Source: an uncultured Clostridia bacterium (lineage in GTDB: Bacteria > Bacillota > Clostridia > UBA1381). Taken from it: a stretch of 64,000 bases of DNA. Shown here piece after piece: positions 54,408 to 63,517 of this stretch; the first letter of the stretch is position 1; every line of letters starts with the position of its first letter. The stretch is from contig CANQDD010000012.1 in assembly GCA_947591315.1 (NCBI GenBank), positions 22,580-86,579 of the forward strand, written 5' to 3'. Below the pieces are notes generated by a model. It saw only the letters and a list, made by a program, of their open reading frames with translations, ran no database searches and was not told the DNA's origin. Made by a program: the position numbers and the translations under genes.

Positions 54408-56870
54408 ATGGCTGCAAAAAAGAAAACCGCGCAAAGCAAAGCGGCGGGCAAAAAGTCAAACACAAAAAGCGGACGAGCCGCGTCAAAAAAACGCAATCCG
54501 CTCCCCACATATATTATATCAATGTTAATCATCACGGTGCTTGTATCCGTGCTTTTATATGTTGACACGGGTGACGGCGGTATATTTAACGGCTTTCTGA
54601 AGCTTGTTATGAGCCGTCTTTTCGGTGTGTGCGGATATTTCGTACCCGTGCTTTTGGCGGGCGTTACGGCATATCTCATTAAAACAAAGGACACGGACGG
54701 ATTTTGGAAAAAGCTGATGTGGTCGACGCTCGCGCTTATAAATGTGAGCGCGATAACACAGCTTGCCGCGTCGGACACGGCGTTTTCGCCGCTTGACGCG
54801 CTGTTTGCCGGTTACGCGGACGCTATGGGTGGATTTTTCGGAACGTGTATCGCGCTGTTTTTGGAAAAAATGGTACAGAAGGTCGCGTCGTACATTATAC
54901 TTTTTATAACTCTGATTATTCTCGCAAGCGTTATAAGCAACGTGTCGCTTGTGTCGCTGGCTTCCGATTGGCTCAAGCGTACGATCGCGGACGCGAAGGA
55001 ACGGCGTGAATTTGAAAAAGCGGAAGGTGAGCCTTACGATTTTGATGAAGAATTTTATATTGAGGATAAAAGCAAAAATAAAAAAAAGCCGAAGAAAAAG
55101 GGAGTAAGCTCCATTCTCGACGCCGCAAATTCTCTCACGGACGGAAAACCGTCGTCCGCTAAGGACGGCAAAAAAGAGGTGAAGGACACCTTGTCGGAGG
55201 ATATTGAAGCGATTTTCTCCAGAATGGATAGGGATAACGCGCCGCAGCCGGAGGAGCTGCCGTCTGCCGAAAACGTGTCGGAAGCCGCTGCTACGGCGGT
55301 TAAGGAAAAACCGAAAAAAGCCGACAGTCTCACCGAAAAAGAAAAAGAGGAAATAAACAGCGAGTTTAATCTGCCGATAGAGCCTCCGAAAATTGAGTAC
55401 AAGGCTCCCCCGCTTTCAATTTTAAATCCGCCGAAAGCAGTTTCGGGCGACAAGCGCGAGGAAATGCGCCGCACGGCGGAAAAGCTCATATCGGTGCTCG
55501 ACGATTTCGGAGTCAAGGCAAAGCTCGTGCAGGTGACGCAGGGTCCGACGGTCACGCGCTACGAAATACAGCCCGAAACGGGCACAAAGCTAAGCAAAAT
55601 AGTCGGTCTCGCGGACGATATCGCGCTAAACCTCGCCGTTTCAACGGTGCTTGTCGCGCCCGTGCCGGGTAAGGCGGCTGTCGGCGTGGAGATACCGAAC
55701 AGCAAGGTAAGCTCCGTGTCGATACGTGAAATGCTCGAGTCGGACGAGTTCCGCGGCGCGAAGTCGAAGCTGACAGTTGCGCTCGGTAAGGATATAGGCG
55801 GCAACGTCGTAATAGGTGACATAGCAAAAATGCCGCACGTGCTTATCGCGGGCGCTACGGGCTCGGGTAAGAGCGTGTGCATAAACACGATTATAATGAG
55901 CCTTCTGTTTAAGTCGAAACCCGACGAGGTAAATCTTATAATGGTCGATCCGAAGGTGGTGGAGCTTGGAGTTTACAACGGCATACCCCATCTGCGCGTA
56001 CCCGTTATCACCGAACCGAAAAAAGCGGCGGGCGCGCTTAACTGGGCGGTTACGGAAATGATGCGCCGATATGATTTATTTAAGGAAACAGGTGTGAGAA
56101 AGCTCGAAAGCTACAACAAGCTTATGGAAAGCACGGGCGGCGAAAAGATACCGCAGCTTGTGGTTATTATAGACGAGCTTGCCGACCTTATGATGGTCGC
56201 CGCCAAAGAGGTCGAGGATTATATATGCCGTCTGGCGCAGCTTGCGCGCGCGGCGGGTATACATCTGATCATCGCTACGCAGCGTCCGTCGGTTGACGTT
56301 ATCACAGGTCTTATCAAGGCGAATATTCCGTCGCGTATAGCGTTCGCGGTATCGAGCCAGATCGACAGCCGCACGATACTCGACAAGGGCGGCGCGGAAA
56401 AACTGCTCGGTATGGGCGACATGCTTTACCACCCCTCCGGCGCGAGAGCCGCCACGCGCGTACAGGGCGCGTTTGTGAGCGACGCGGAGATCGAGAGGGT
56501 TCTCGAATATATTAAGGAAAATACGGGTGAAACGCATTACAGCGAAGATTTAATGGAAGAAATCGAGCGCCGAGCGACGGGTGAAAGCGGCGTTACGCCC
56601 GATGCGCCGGACGAGGACGGCGATCCGCTTCTGCGCGAAGCGATCGAGCTTGCAGCATCGCTCGGTAAAATATCGACTTCAATGGTACAGCGTCGTCTCG
56701 GTGTGGGCTACAGCCGCGCGGGACGTATTATTGACCAAATGGAAGCGCGCGGTATAATTTCAGGCGCGAACGGTTCAAAACCGCGCGAGCTTTTGAAGCT
56801 GCCGTCGGAGCTCGGTATCGGCTCGGACGCGGACGGCGAGGACGATTTTGACGATGAAGTGAATGAATGA
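54408..56870 (+). CDS. ftsK: DNA translocase FtsK/SpoIIIE
   Basis: This 820-aa septal DNA pump clears chromosome ends at division or moves DNA into the forespore. A basic N-terminus is followed by about five membrane segments (to residue 185) and a charged linker (about 200-335). The RecA-like motor has Walker A AGATGSGKSVCIN and Walker B LVVIIDELADLMM, with ARAAGIHLIIATQRPSVDVI between them and the next motif. The C-terminal winged-helix gamma domain (LGKISTSMVQRRLGVGYSRA) reads the orienting sequence. Full length. folD follows by 24 bp. Confidence 0.96.
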   Translation: MAAKKKTAQSKAAGKKSNTKSGRAASKKRNPLPTYIISMLIITVLVSVLLYVDTGDGGIFNGFLKLVMSRLFGVCGYFVPVLLAGVTAYLIKTKDTDGFWKKLMWSTLALINVSAITQLAASDTAFSPLDALFAGYADAMGGFFGTCIALFLEKMVQKVASYIILFITLIILASVISNVSLVSLASDWLKRTIADAKERREFEKAEGEPYDFDEEFYIEDKSKNKKKPKKKGVSSILDAANSLTDGKPSSAKDGKKEVKDTLSEDIEAIFSRMDRDNAPQPEELPSAENVSEAAATAVKEKPKKADSLTEKEKEEINSEFNLPIEPPKIEYKAPPLSILNPPKAVSGDKREEMRRTAEKLISVLDDFGVKAKLVQVTQGPTVTRYEIQPETGTKLSKIVGLADDIALNLAVSTVLVAPVPGKAAVGVEIPNSKVSSVSIREMLESDEFRGAKSKLTVALGKDIGGNVVIGDIAKMPHVLIAGATGSGKSVCINTIIMSLLFKSKPDEVNLIMVDPKVVELGVYNGIPHLRVPVITEPKKAAGALNWAVTEMMRRYDLFKETGVRKLESYNKLMESTGGEKIPQLVVIIDELADLMMVAAKEVEDYICRLAQLARAAGIHLIIATQRPSVDVITGLIKANIPSRIAFAVSSQIDSRTILDKGGAEKLLGMGDMLYHPSGARAATRVQGAFVSDAEIERVLEYIKENTGETHYSEDLMEEIERRATGESGVTPDAPDEDGDPLLREAIELAASLGKISTSMVQRRLGVGYSRAGRIIDQMEARGIISGANGSKPRELLKLPSELGIGSDADGEDDFDDEVNE

Positions 56871-56894
56871 CGTAAAATATAAGGAGGAAACATT

Positions 56895-57746
56895 ATGGCA
56901 AAGCTGTTAATGGGTAAAGAGGTCTCGGCGCGGATCAAAAAGGAGCTGCGCGAGGAAGCGGAAAAGCTGAAGGCGCAGGGTATTAACCCCGGTCTTGCCG
57001 TTATAATAGTCGGCGAGGATCCCGCAAGTCAGGTGTATGTGCGCAATAAGGAAAGAGCGTGCGAGGAGTGCGGCATTTACAGCGAGAAGTACGCGCTGCC
57101 GGAGGAGACGACACAGGAGGAGCTTCTACGTCTTATAGACGAGCTAAATCACAAGGAATGTATATCGGGCATACTCGTGCAGCTTCCCGTGCCCAAACAC
57201 ATTGATGAAAAGACAGTAATAGAAGCAATAGACCCGAAAAAGGACGTTGACGCGTTCCACCCCGTAAACGTCGGTAAAATCATGGTTGGCAACTACGATT
57301 TTGTGCCGTGCACGCCCGCAGGCGTTATGGAGCTTATCAAGGAGAGCGGCGTTGACGTTAGCGGTAAGGAGTGCGTTGTTGTCGGCAGAAGCAATATTGT
57401 CGGCAAGCCGCAGGCTATGCTGCTCCTCCACCAAAACGGTACGGTTACGATATGCCATTCACGCACGAAAGACCTCGCCGAAAAGACAAAGCGCGCCGAT
57501 ATACTCGTCGCGGCGGTCGGTATACCGAATTTTATCAAGGGCGATATGATCAAGGAAGGCGCGGTCGTTATCGACGTGGGTATAAACCGTATGCCGGACA
57601 AGAAGCTTTGCGGCGACGTTGAGTTTGAGACTGCAGAAAAGGTAGCGGGTGCGATTACGCCCGTACCGGGCGGCGTGGGCCCCATGACCGTGGCTATGCT
57701 TATGAAAAATACTATACGAGCCGCCGCGGTGAATAAGTCGAAGTGA
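56895..57746 (+). CDS. folD: Methylene-tetrahydrofolate dehydrogenase/cyclohydrolase
   Basis: This 283-aa bifunctional enzyme interconverts 5,10-methylene-, methenyl- and 10-formyl-tetrahydrofolate. The active-site lysine lies in SQVYVRNKERACEE, with GILVQLPVPKHID and the NADP site VVGRSNIVGKPQA. PGGVGPMTVAMLMKNT ends the protein. ATAAGGAGG precedes the ATG. Its 3' end overlaps the convergent M50 protease gene by 35 bp, and its terminator hairpin lies further inside that gene. Confidence 0.97.
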   Translation: MAKLLMGKEVSARIKKELREEAEKLKAQGINPGLAVIIVGEDPASQVYVRNKERACEECGIYSEKYALPEETTQEELLRLIDELNHKECISGILVQLPVPKHIDEKTVIEAIDPKKDVDAFHPVNVGKIMVGNYDFVPCTPAGVMELIKESGVDVSGKECVVVGRSNIVGKPQAMLLLHQNGTVTICHSRTKDLAEKTKRADILVAAVGIPNFIKGDMIKEGAVVIDVGINRMPDKKLCGDVEFETAEKVAGAITPVPGGVGPMTVAMLMKNTIRAAAVNKSK

Positions 57747-58545
57747 GACCTTCTATAATTTCGGTTTCGGTTTTTACGCCGGCGATTTTGCCGTCATTAT
57801 CTATAAAATACACTATGGCGTAACAGCCGCGGTTAAATCTCGCGGCAACGTCTCTAAGATCTGTACCCGTGTCCGCCGCGATAAGGCGGACACGGTTCTT
57901 TTTTTTCTTTTCCGCAAACATAAGCTCGCTTACAAAATCCACGTCGTACTTTTCACGCTGCGTAAAGATGTTACCCATAAGCAGCAGCGAGAACAGTATC
58001 AGAGAAAAGTTTGTTCTGTTTACGGTCACGACGTACACGCCGAGCGCGGCAAGCGTGATGCAAATCACTGTGCTGACAGCTCCGCTTACGCGATTTGCTG
58101 TTCTGTAACCCATACGGCGCGACAGGAAGCGTTTCAGGAGCATGCCGCCGTCAAGCGGCATCGCGGGCAGCATGTTTACCGCGAAAAGAGCTATATTCAT
58201 AGCGTAAAACTCACGCACGACCTCCGCGCCGCAAAGGCTGTATATCCATATTGACAAAAGCGCGGCTAAGGCGTTAAAAAGAGGTCCCGACAGGTAGAGT
58301 ATCACCTCGTCCGAAAACGTGTTCACGATCCTGTTTTTTAGCCGCAGGTTAAGTCCGAACGGCTGCAGAATCACGCAGTCAATTTTAAGTCCCACGCATA
58401 CGGCGGCAATAAGGTGCGCCGCTTCATGCAGCGCCATTACAGCGTATGACACGTAGAATACGGTCGGGCATTTGAATATTATTCCGAGCGCGAGCAGCGC
58501 GATTGTGAGCGGGTTTATTTTTATATGCTCCGTTATTTTTATCAC
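57712..58545 (-). CDS. Site-2 (M50) metalloprotease, SpoIVFB-like
   Basis: This 277-aa polytopic intramembrane zinc protease has the metal site H40-E41-A-A-H44 in a membrane segment. The third ligand lies in NMLPAMPLDGGMLL, after about five to six hydrophobic segments. A cytoplasmic C-terminal CBS-like tail follows (LRDVAARFNRGCYAIVYFID). SpoIVFB-type proteases cleave pro-sigmaK during sporulation, but this subfamily is broad and a general site-2 protease role is equally possible. The coding sequence for residues about 215-228 (AEKKKKNRVRLI) doubles as the folD terminator on the other strand. Confidence 0.88.
   Translation of the reverse strand: MIKITEHIKINPLTIALLALGIIFKCPTVFYVSYAVMALHEAAHLIAAVCVGLKIDCVILQPFGLNLRLKNRIVNTFSDEVILYLSGPLFNALAALLSIWIYSLCGAEVVREFYAMNIALFAVNMLPAMPLDGGMLLKRFLSRRMGYRTANRVSGAVSTVICITLAALGVYVVTVNRTNFSLILFSLLLMGNIFTQREKYDVDFVSELMFAEKKKKNRVRLIAADTGTDLRDVAARFNRGCYAIVYFIDNDGKIAGVKTETEIIEGLTSTYSPRRLV
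57869..57906 (+). terminator. folD terminator inside the M50 protease gene
   Basis: GTGTCCGCC, loop GCGATAA and GGCGGACAC form a perfect 9-bp stem. GGTTC and eight T follow on the plus strand. It lies 123 bp past the folD stop, within the convergent coding region. Confidence 0.8.
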
Positions 58546-58585
58546 AGGACATACCTCCCCCGCTTTTATTGTATGCGCGTGTAAT

Positions 58586-58613
58586 AAAAAAAGTACGGCG
58601 CGGAGCCGTACTT
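58586..58613 (-). terminator. Terminator after the M18 aminopeptidase
   Basis: On the minus strand AAGTACGGC, loop TCCGC and GCCGTACTT are followed by a run of T. It closes the pgi-to-aminopeptidase run. Confidence 0.88.
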
Positions 58614-58624
58614 AGTTATATTAT

Positions 58625-60028
58625 TCAGCTTTTATAGAACGCTACGTATGACCTGTACGCCATATAAACGTCGCTCTTTGCCGTTACCTCGAACGGCGAG
58701 TGCATACTGAGTACAGGCACGCCGCAGTCAATCACGTCGATATTGAGGTTCGCGACGTACTGCGCTATTGTACCGCCGCCGCCCTGGTCGACCTTGCCGA
58801 GCTCCGAGGTCTGCCATATTACTCCGTCGTCGTCGAGTATTTTGCCTATTCTGTACACAAATTCAGCCGACGCGTCTGAGCTTCCTGACTTGCCGCGTGC
58901 GCCGGTGTACTTCACCAGCACCATGCCGCAGCCCGCGAACGCGGCGTTTTTCTTCTCCGAAACGCTCTCGTAATTTGGATCTACAGCCGCGCCGACGTCA
59001 GAGGACATGCAGGCGGAGTGTGATATTATCTTGTTAAAATCGGTCATTGTGCATGAGCCTGTGAGCTTTTCGGCAATTTCGGCTACGGTCATTTCAAAGA
59101 ACGCGCTTAACATTCCCGTGTTGCCCATAGAGCCTATCTCTTCCTTATCCACAAGCAGAGCGACAGCCGTTTTGTTCGGATCATCAACTGCCAGTATGCC
59201 TTTGAGCGTCGTGAAAGCGCACACTCTGTCGTCCTGACCGTATGCGCCTATGAGGCTCTCGTCAAGTCCCACGTTGCGCGCCTTGAACGCCGGCACTATT
59301 TCTATCTCCGCGCTTAAAAAGTCCCTCTCCGTTATGCCGTAGCGGTCATTTATAAGCTTCAGCACCGTAAACTTGACCTTTTCCTTAACCTCGTCGTCGC
59401 CGACAGGCATGCCGCCTATGAGTATGTTGAGGCTTTCACCCTCTATACCCTCGCTCATGCTCTTCGACATCTGATCCTTCGCAAGGTGCGGCAGAAGGTC
59501 GGTAATGCAGAATACGGGATCGCTGTCCTTTTCGCCGATACTTAGCGTTACTTTATTGCCGTCCTTCGTGAATATAACGCCGTGCAAAGCGAGCGGCATC
59601 GCCGTCCACTGGTATTTTTTTATTCCGCCGTAATAGTGCGTCTTAAGAAGCGCCATACCCGTCGATTCGTAGAGCGGGTTCTGCTTTAAGTCGAGGCGCG
59701 GCGAGTCGATATGCGCGCCGACAAGATTGATGCCGCTGCGTATATCGTCCTTGCCGATTACAGCCATAAGAATGTTTTTCTCGCGGTTTATCTTGTACAC
59801 CTTGTCGCCCGCCTTAAGCGTGTCCGTTTCGTCAAGGTTTTTGTAGCCCGCGTCCTTTGCCATTTTGAGCGCTGTTTCAACACACTCACGCTCCGTTTTG
59901 CCCGCGTCGAGAAACGCGCGGTACTCGTCGCAAAGCGCGTACATTTCGCGTTTTTCTTCTTCGGTTATATTTTCATACACGTTCTTTCTTTCATAGGAAA
60001 GTGATTTGAAAAGCTCCTTGTCAGTCAT
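58625..60028 (-). CDS. M18-family aminopeptidase
   Basis: This 467-aa cytoplasmic zinc aminopeptidase of the aspartyl-aminopeptidase/LAP4 family has metal-binding and catalytic segments in NLVGAHIDSPRLDLKQ, GAYGQDDRVCAFTTL, LLVDKEEIGSMGNTGM and PVLSMHSPFEVTAKSDVY. It follows galK by 18 bp and ends the operon. The family prefers acidic or broad N-terminal residues; the preference here is unknown. Confidence 0.95.
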   Translation of the reverse strand: MTDKELFKSLSYERKNVYENITEEEKREMYALCDEYRAFLDAGKTERECVETALKMAKDAGYKNLDETDTLKAGDKVYKINREKNILMAVIGKDDIRSGINLVGAHIDSPRLDLKQNPLYESTGMALLKTHYYGGIKKYQWTAMPLALHGVIFTKDGNKVTLSIGEKDSDPVFCITDLLPHLAKDQMSKSMSEGIEGESLNILIGGMPVGDDEVKEKVKFTVLKLINDRYGITERDFLSAEIEIVPAFKARNVGLDESLIGAYGQDDRVCAFTTLKGILAVDDPNKTAVALLVDKEEIGSMGNTGMLSAFFEMTVAEIAEKLTGSCTMTDFNKIISHSACMSSDVGAAVDPNYESVSEKKNAAFAGCGMVLVKYTGARGKSGSSDASAEFVYRIGKILDDDGVIWQTSELGKVDQGGGGTIAQYVANLNIDVIDCGVPVLSMHSPFEVTAKSDVYMAYRSYVAFYKS

Positions 60029-60046
60029 GTTACCGACCTCCTTAAT

Positions 60047-61342
60047 TTATGATTGTTTAAGCTCGTAGCCGCCCACCGGTCTTATTGACAGCACGTGGCA
60101 CATTCCCTCTCCGAGCACGCTCTCAATGCCGTTTTTGAACTCATTGAGCATATCGAACGGCACAAACGCCTGTACCGTTCCGGCAAAGCCGCCGCCGTGT
60201 ACACGGTACGAGCCTCTGTCGCCCAATAGCTCGTCGCACAATGCAAGCGTTACCGATACAGCCTGTGCCTTCGGCATCGACGGCGCGTAGACGTTTTGAA
60301 GATACATATACGACGAGCGTCCCGAAAGTCTGTTAAGGCGCAGAAATTCGTCAAAATTTCCCGCTTTGAGCGCGTTCGTTTCGTCGAGCGCGCACCTGTT
60401 GTCACGGAAGAAGTGAATTGCGCGGAGAACAGCGCGGTCATTTTTGAGCTTTTCGCGCAGCGCGCCGATGTTTGCCTTAAATTCAGCTTCGTCCACCTGG
60501 CGCAGATATTCCTTGCCGAAATACGCGGCTACCGATTTCATATCGGCGGGGATCGTCGCGTACTCGTCGGTAAGGTCGGCGTGATCCGCGCCGGAGTCTA
60601 TTATGCAGAGCGCGTGGCGTTCCTTTGTAAGGTCAAGCTCCACCTTCTCTATCACGGGATTCTCCGTGCTTTCAAAATCAATCGCGACAACGCCGCCCAC
60701 GGACGACGCCATTTGATCCATAAGACCGCTCGGCTTGTTGTAGTAGACGTTTTCGGCGTACTGACCGAATTTCGCTATTTCCACGTGGCTTACGCTGCCG
60801 TTTGCAAAAAGTCCGTTTATTATCGTTCCCACAAGTACCTCAAACGCAGCCGACGACGATACTCCCGAGCCTTTAGGCACATTTGATATCGTGTATGCGT
60901 CAAAGCCCTTTACCTCTATTCCAATGTCCGTAAACCGCTTGATTACGCCGCGGATAAGCGCTATCGCCTTGTCGTACTGCTCCTTATGGATCTCCAAATC
61001 GTCAAGGTCAATAACGTCCATTTTGTAATTTCTCGACTGTATGCGGACTGTGTTTGTGCCGTTGGGACGCGCGGCGGCGATTATGTCGATATTTACGCTG
61101 CCGGCAAGCACGCGTCCGTGCTGGTGGTCGGTGTGGTTGCCGCCTATCTCCGTGCGTCCGGGCGCGGAAAAGAGCGCGATATCGTCGGCTTCGCCGAATG
61201 TTTGCGTAAAGCTGTCAATCGCGTCAATATATCTTTCGGCGTACTGCTTTGTCTCACCGTCGCCGCATACGTATACAAATTTAAGCTTGTCGTCGTACTC
61301 GCCCGCGAGAAGCGCGGCTTTTGTTTCCGTTAAAGAGCGCAT
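60047..61342 (-). CDS. galK: Galactokinase
   Basis: This 431-aa GHMP kinase phosphorylates galactose to galactose-1-phosphate in the Leloir pathway. The galactokinase signature GRTEIGGNHTDHQHG, the ATP loop NVPKGSGVSSSAAFEV and the C-terminal RVHGGGFAGTVQAF are present. It is slightly longer at the N-terminus than E. coli GalK. It lies 14 bp after thrC; galT and galE are not in the window. Together with the GH2 enzyme it suggests use of galactose released from glycans. Confidence 0.95.
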   Translation of the reverse strand: MRSLTETKAALLAGEYDDKLKFVYVCGDGETKQYAERYIDAIDSFTQTFGEADDIALFSAPGRTEIGGNHTDHQHGRVLAGSVNIDIIAAARPNGTNTVRIQSRNYKMDVIDLDDLEIHKEQYDKAIALIRGVIKRFTDIGIEVKGFDAYTISNVPKGSGVSSSAAFEVLVGTIINGLFANGSVSHVEIAKFGQYAENVYYNKPSGLMDQMASSVGGVVAIDFESTENPVIEKVELDLTKERHALCIIDSGADHADLTDEYATIPADMKSVAAYFGKEYLRQVDEAEFKANIGALREKLKNDRAVLRAIHFFRDNRCALDETNALKAGNFDEFLRLNRLSGRSSYMYLQNVYAPSMPKAQAVSVTLALCDELLGDRGSYRVHGGGFAGTVQAFVPFDMLNEFKNGIESVLGEGMCHVLSIRPVGGYELKQS

Positions 61343-61356
61343 ATTGTCCTCCTATC

Positions 61357-62859
61357 TTACTCGACCATAAGAAAATCGCTTACCGTCTGCTGCATCTCGT
61401 CCTTGTCGCAGACAAGGTCAAACACAACCGATTTATCTTTGAGCGCCGCGAGCGAGTCGGGTATTTTCATTCCGCTCTTTTCGCTCAGCTCGTTCAAAAG
61501 CGTAAACTCGTCCTTGCCCACAACGGCGTTGTGATCCTCAAGCGCGATAAGCACGCTCTGATTGAATTTGAACGGACTTGCCGTGGACGCTATAACCGTC
61601 TTTGTCTTATCGCCCGTTTCAGTGACATACTTATCGTATACTGCTTTCGCAACGGCTGTGTGAGTGTCCATTACGTAGTCATATTCCTTAGCCGTTTTCT
61701 TGATTGCCGCCATTGTCTCTGCGTCGTCGCAGTAATCTGCTGAGAACATCGACTGCATCTTTGCCTTAACATCGTCCGATACCTCATACACGCCGTCAGA
61801 CGCAAGCTTCGCCATTAAATCTCTTACAGCCGCGTCGTCGCAGCCAGTGAGATCGTAGAGAAATCTTTCGAGATTGCTCGAAATCAGGATATCCATTGAC
61901 GGCGATATTGTCGTGTGGAACGGACGGTTTTTGTTGTACACGCCCGTGTTTATAAACTCGGTGAGGACGTTGTTCTCGTTCGACGCGCAGATAAATCTGC
62001 GTACGGGAAGTCCCATTTTCTTCGCGTAGTAGGACGCTAAGATATTTCCGAAGTTGCCGGTCGGCACAACAACGTTTATCTCGTCGCCGTTTTCTATATC
62101 GCCGCTCTTTATAAGCTCGGCGTATGCGGAGAAGTAATATACTATCTGCGGCACAAGTCTGCCCCAGTTTATCGAGTTCGCCGACGACAGGCTGAATTTG
62201 TTGCGTTCGAGAAGCGTCTTGTACGATTCGTCGGTGAATATCTTCTTAACGCCGTTCTGCGCATCGTCGAAGTTGCCCTTTACGGCGGCGACGGACACGT
62301 TGTTGCCCTCCTGCGTTACCATTTGGAGCTTCTGTATCTCGCTTACGCCGTTGTCGGGATAGAACACGATTATGCGCGTGCCGTCAACGTCCTGGAAGCC
62401 CGCGAGAGCCGCCTTGCCGGTGTCGCCCGACGTTGCGACGAGGATCACGACCTCCTTGTCCTCGTTCGTCTTTTTCATAGACGTTGTGAGCAGGTGCGGC
62501 AGAATTTGCAGCGCCATGTCCTTAAACGCGCAGGTCGGTCCGTGCCACAGCTCGAGAACGTATACGGTATCGTCGAGCTTATACACCGGAGCGATCGCGC
62601 TTGTGCCGAATTTCTCCTTCGTGTACGCGCTGTTTACGCACTTTGTAAGCTCCTCGTCCGTGAAGTCGGTGAGGAATTTGCCGAGTATAAACTTCGCTCT
62701 CTCGTTGTATGTCATTTCGGTGAGAGATTTTATTTCCGCGCTCGTCACCGTCGGAAAGCTCTCCGGCACAAATAATCCGCCCTCGCTTGAAAGTCCCTGT
62801 TTTATTGCCTGGGCGGATGATACCGATATACTCTTGTCCCTTGTGCTTTGATATTGCAT
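61357..62859 (-). CDS. thrC: Threonine synthase
   Basis: This 500-aa PLP enzyme makes threonine from O-phosphohomoserine. The PLP lysine is in HGPTCAFKDMALQI, with VATSGDTGKAALAGF and PTGNFGNILASYYAKKMG. It is the longer type (about 500 aa, class 2 of the family) with an N-terminal MQYQSTRDKSISVSS. It is followed by galK at 14 bp, a metabolically unrelated partner. Confidence 0.96.
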   Translation of the reverse strand: MQYQSTRDKSISVSSAQAIKQGLSSEGGLFVPESFPTVTSAEIKSLTEMTYNERAKFILGKFLTDFTDEELTKCVNSAYTKEKFGTSAIAPVYKLDDTVYVLELWHGPTCAFKDMALQILPHLLTTSMKKTNEDKEVVILVATSGDTGKAALAGFQDVDGTRIIVFYPDNGVSEIQKLQMVTQEGNNVSVAAVKGNFDDAQNGVKKIFTDESYKTLLERNKFSLSSANSINWGRLVPQIVYYFSAYAELIKSGDIENGDEINVVVPTGNFGNILASYYAKKMGLPVRRFICASNENNVLTEFINTGVYNKNRPFHTTISPSMDILISSNLERFLYDLTGCDDAAVRDLMAKLASDGVYEVSDDVKAKMQSMFSADYCDDAETMAAIKKTAKEYDYVMDTHTAVAKAVYDKYVTETGDKTKTVIASTASPFKFNQSVLIALEDHNAVVGKDEFTLLNELSEKSGMKIPDSLAALKDKSVVFDLVCDKDEMQQTVSDFLMVE

Positions 62860-62885
62860 GTGTTAAACCTCCGAATACAGATTAC

Positions 62886-62912
62886 GGGACTGCCGTTTTG
62901 CGCGGCAGTCCC
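62886..62912. other. Stem-loop upstream of thrC
   Basis: GGGACTGCCG, loop TTTTGCG and CGGCAGTCCC form a perfect 10-bp stem. A T-run follows only on the plus strand (after 7 nt), antisense to the genes. On the minus strand it sits 27 nt before the thrC start and may be a processing or stability hairpin. Confidence 0.5.
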
Positions 62913-62929
62913 TGTCTGTTTTTTATTAT

Positions 62930-63340
62930 TTACGCCAGTTCCTTAATATAGTCGGGCGCAGTGTCCGCGTCTATGCTTACCGATATTACGAACGATATGC
63001 TCTGCTTTCTCGACAATTCCTCAAGTCTCTTGAGAAAGTCCTCAAAGCCGTCAAGCTCGGTCGTGCCGACAATCTTAAAGATGCCGTCAATAAATATGTT
63101 CGTGATGTCGTAGTCACGGCTTACTATGCCGTAGATGAAGCCCAGAAGCTCGTTATAGCTTCTAATGTCGAAATCGGACGTGGTAGCCATTCTCGCCTTT
63201 GAGTCAACAGCGTACATCTGATCGCTCGTCTTTGCGATGAATACCACATTGCCCTTCGCGACCGTAAGAGCCGTGTTTACCTTGTCTACAAGAGCCTTTG
63301 TCTTGCCCGTTCCTTTTTTACCGATAAGAAGTTCAACCAT
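62930..63340 (-). CDS. Small P-loop ATPase-like protein of unknown function
   Basis: This 136-aa protein has a Walker A motif G7-K-K-G-T-G-K-T14 and a Walker B-like strand ITNIFIDGIFKIVG, followed by short helices. It looks like a minimal P-loop NTPase domain with no recognisable extra domain. Similar clostridial proteins have been loosely labelled PilT-like, but nothing here shows a link to pili. It lies between pgi and thrC on the same strand, with AGGAGG upstream of the ATG. Function unknown. Confidence 0.75.
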   Translation of the reverse strand: MVELLIGKKGTGKTKALVDKVNTALTVAKGNVVFIAKTSDQMYAVDSKARMATTSDFDIRSYNELLGFIYGIVSRDYDITNIFIDGIFKIVGTTELDGFEDFLKRLEELSRKQSISFVISVSIDADTAPDYIKELA

Positions 63341-63406
63341 AAGAAACTTCCTCCTTTGATTTATTTTATTTTGTGGGATTGCCGTAATAAATCGTATAGT
63401 TTAGGC

Positions 63407-63471
63407 GTAGGGGCGACCCTTGCGGTCGCCCGACGGTTTTCTTTTCGGGCGACCGCAAGGGTCGCCCCTAC
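63407..63471. repeat. Perfect 26-bp inverted repeat, REP-like pair
   Basis: Two 26-bp arms (63407-63432 and 63446-63471) are exact reverse complements around a 13-nt spacer. Each arm is itself a palindrome of the GGGCGACC...GGTCGCCC type and is identical to the unit at 19356-19381. They lie between pgi and the P-loop gene, and transcripts would form a long hairpin. Confidence 0.9.
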
Positions 63472-63517
63472 AATTCAACATAATTTATTTAATACGACAA
63501 ACGCATTAAAAACGATT

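Noticed and set aside
63407..63471. CRISPR array
   Set aside because: Repeats are inverted, only two copies stand together, and there are no regular spacers or cas genes.
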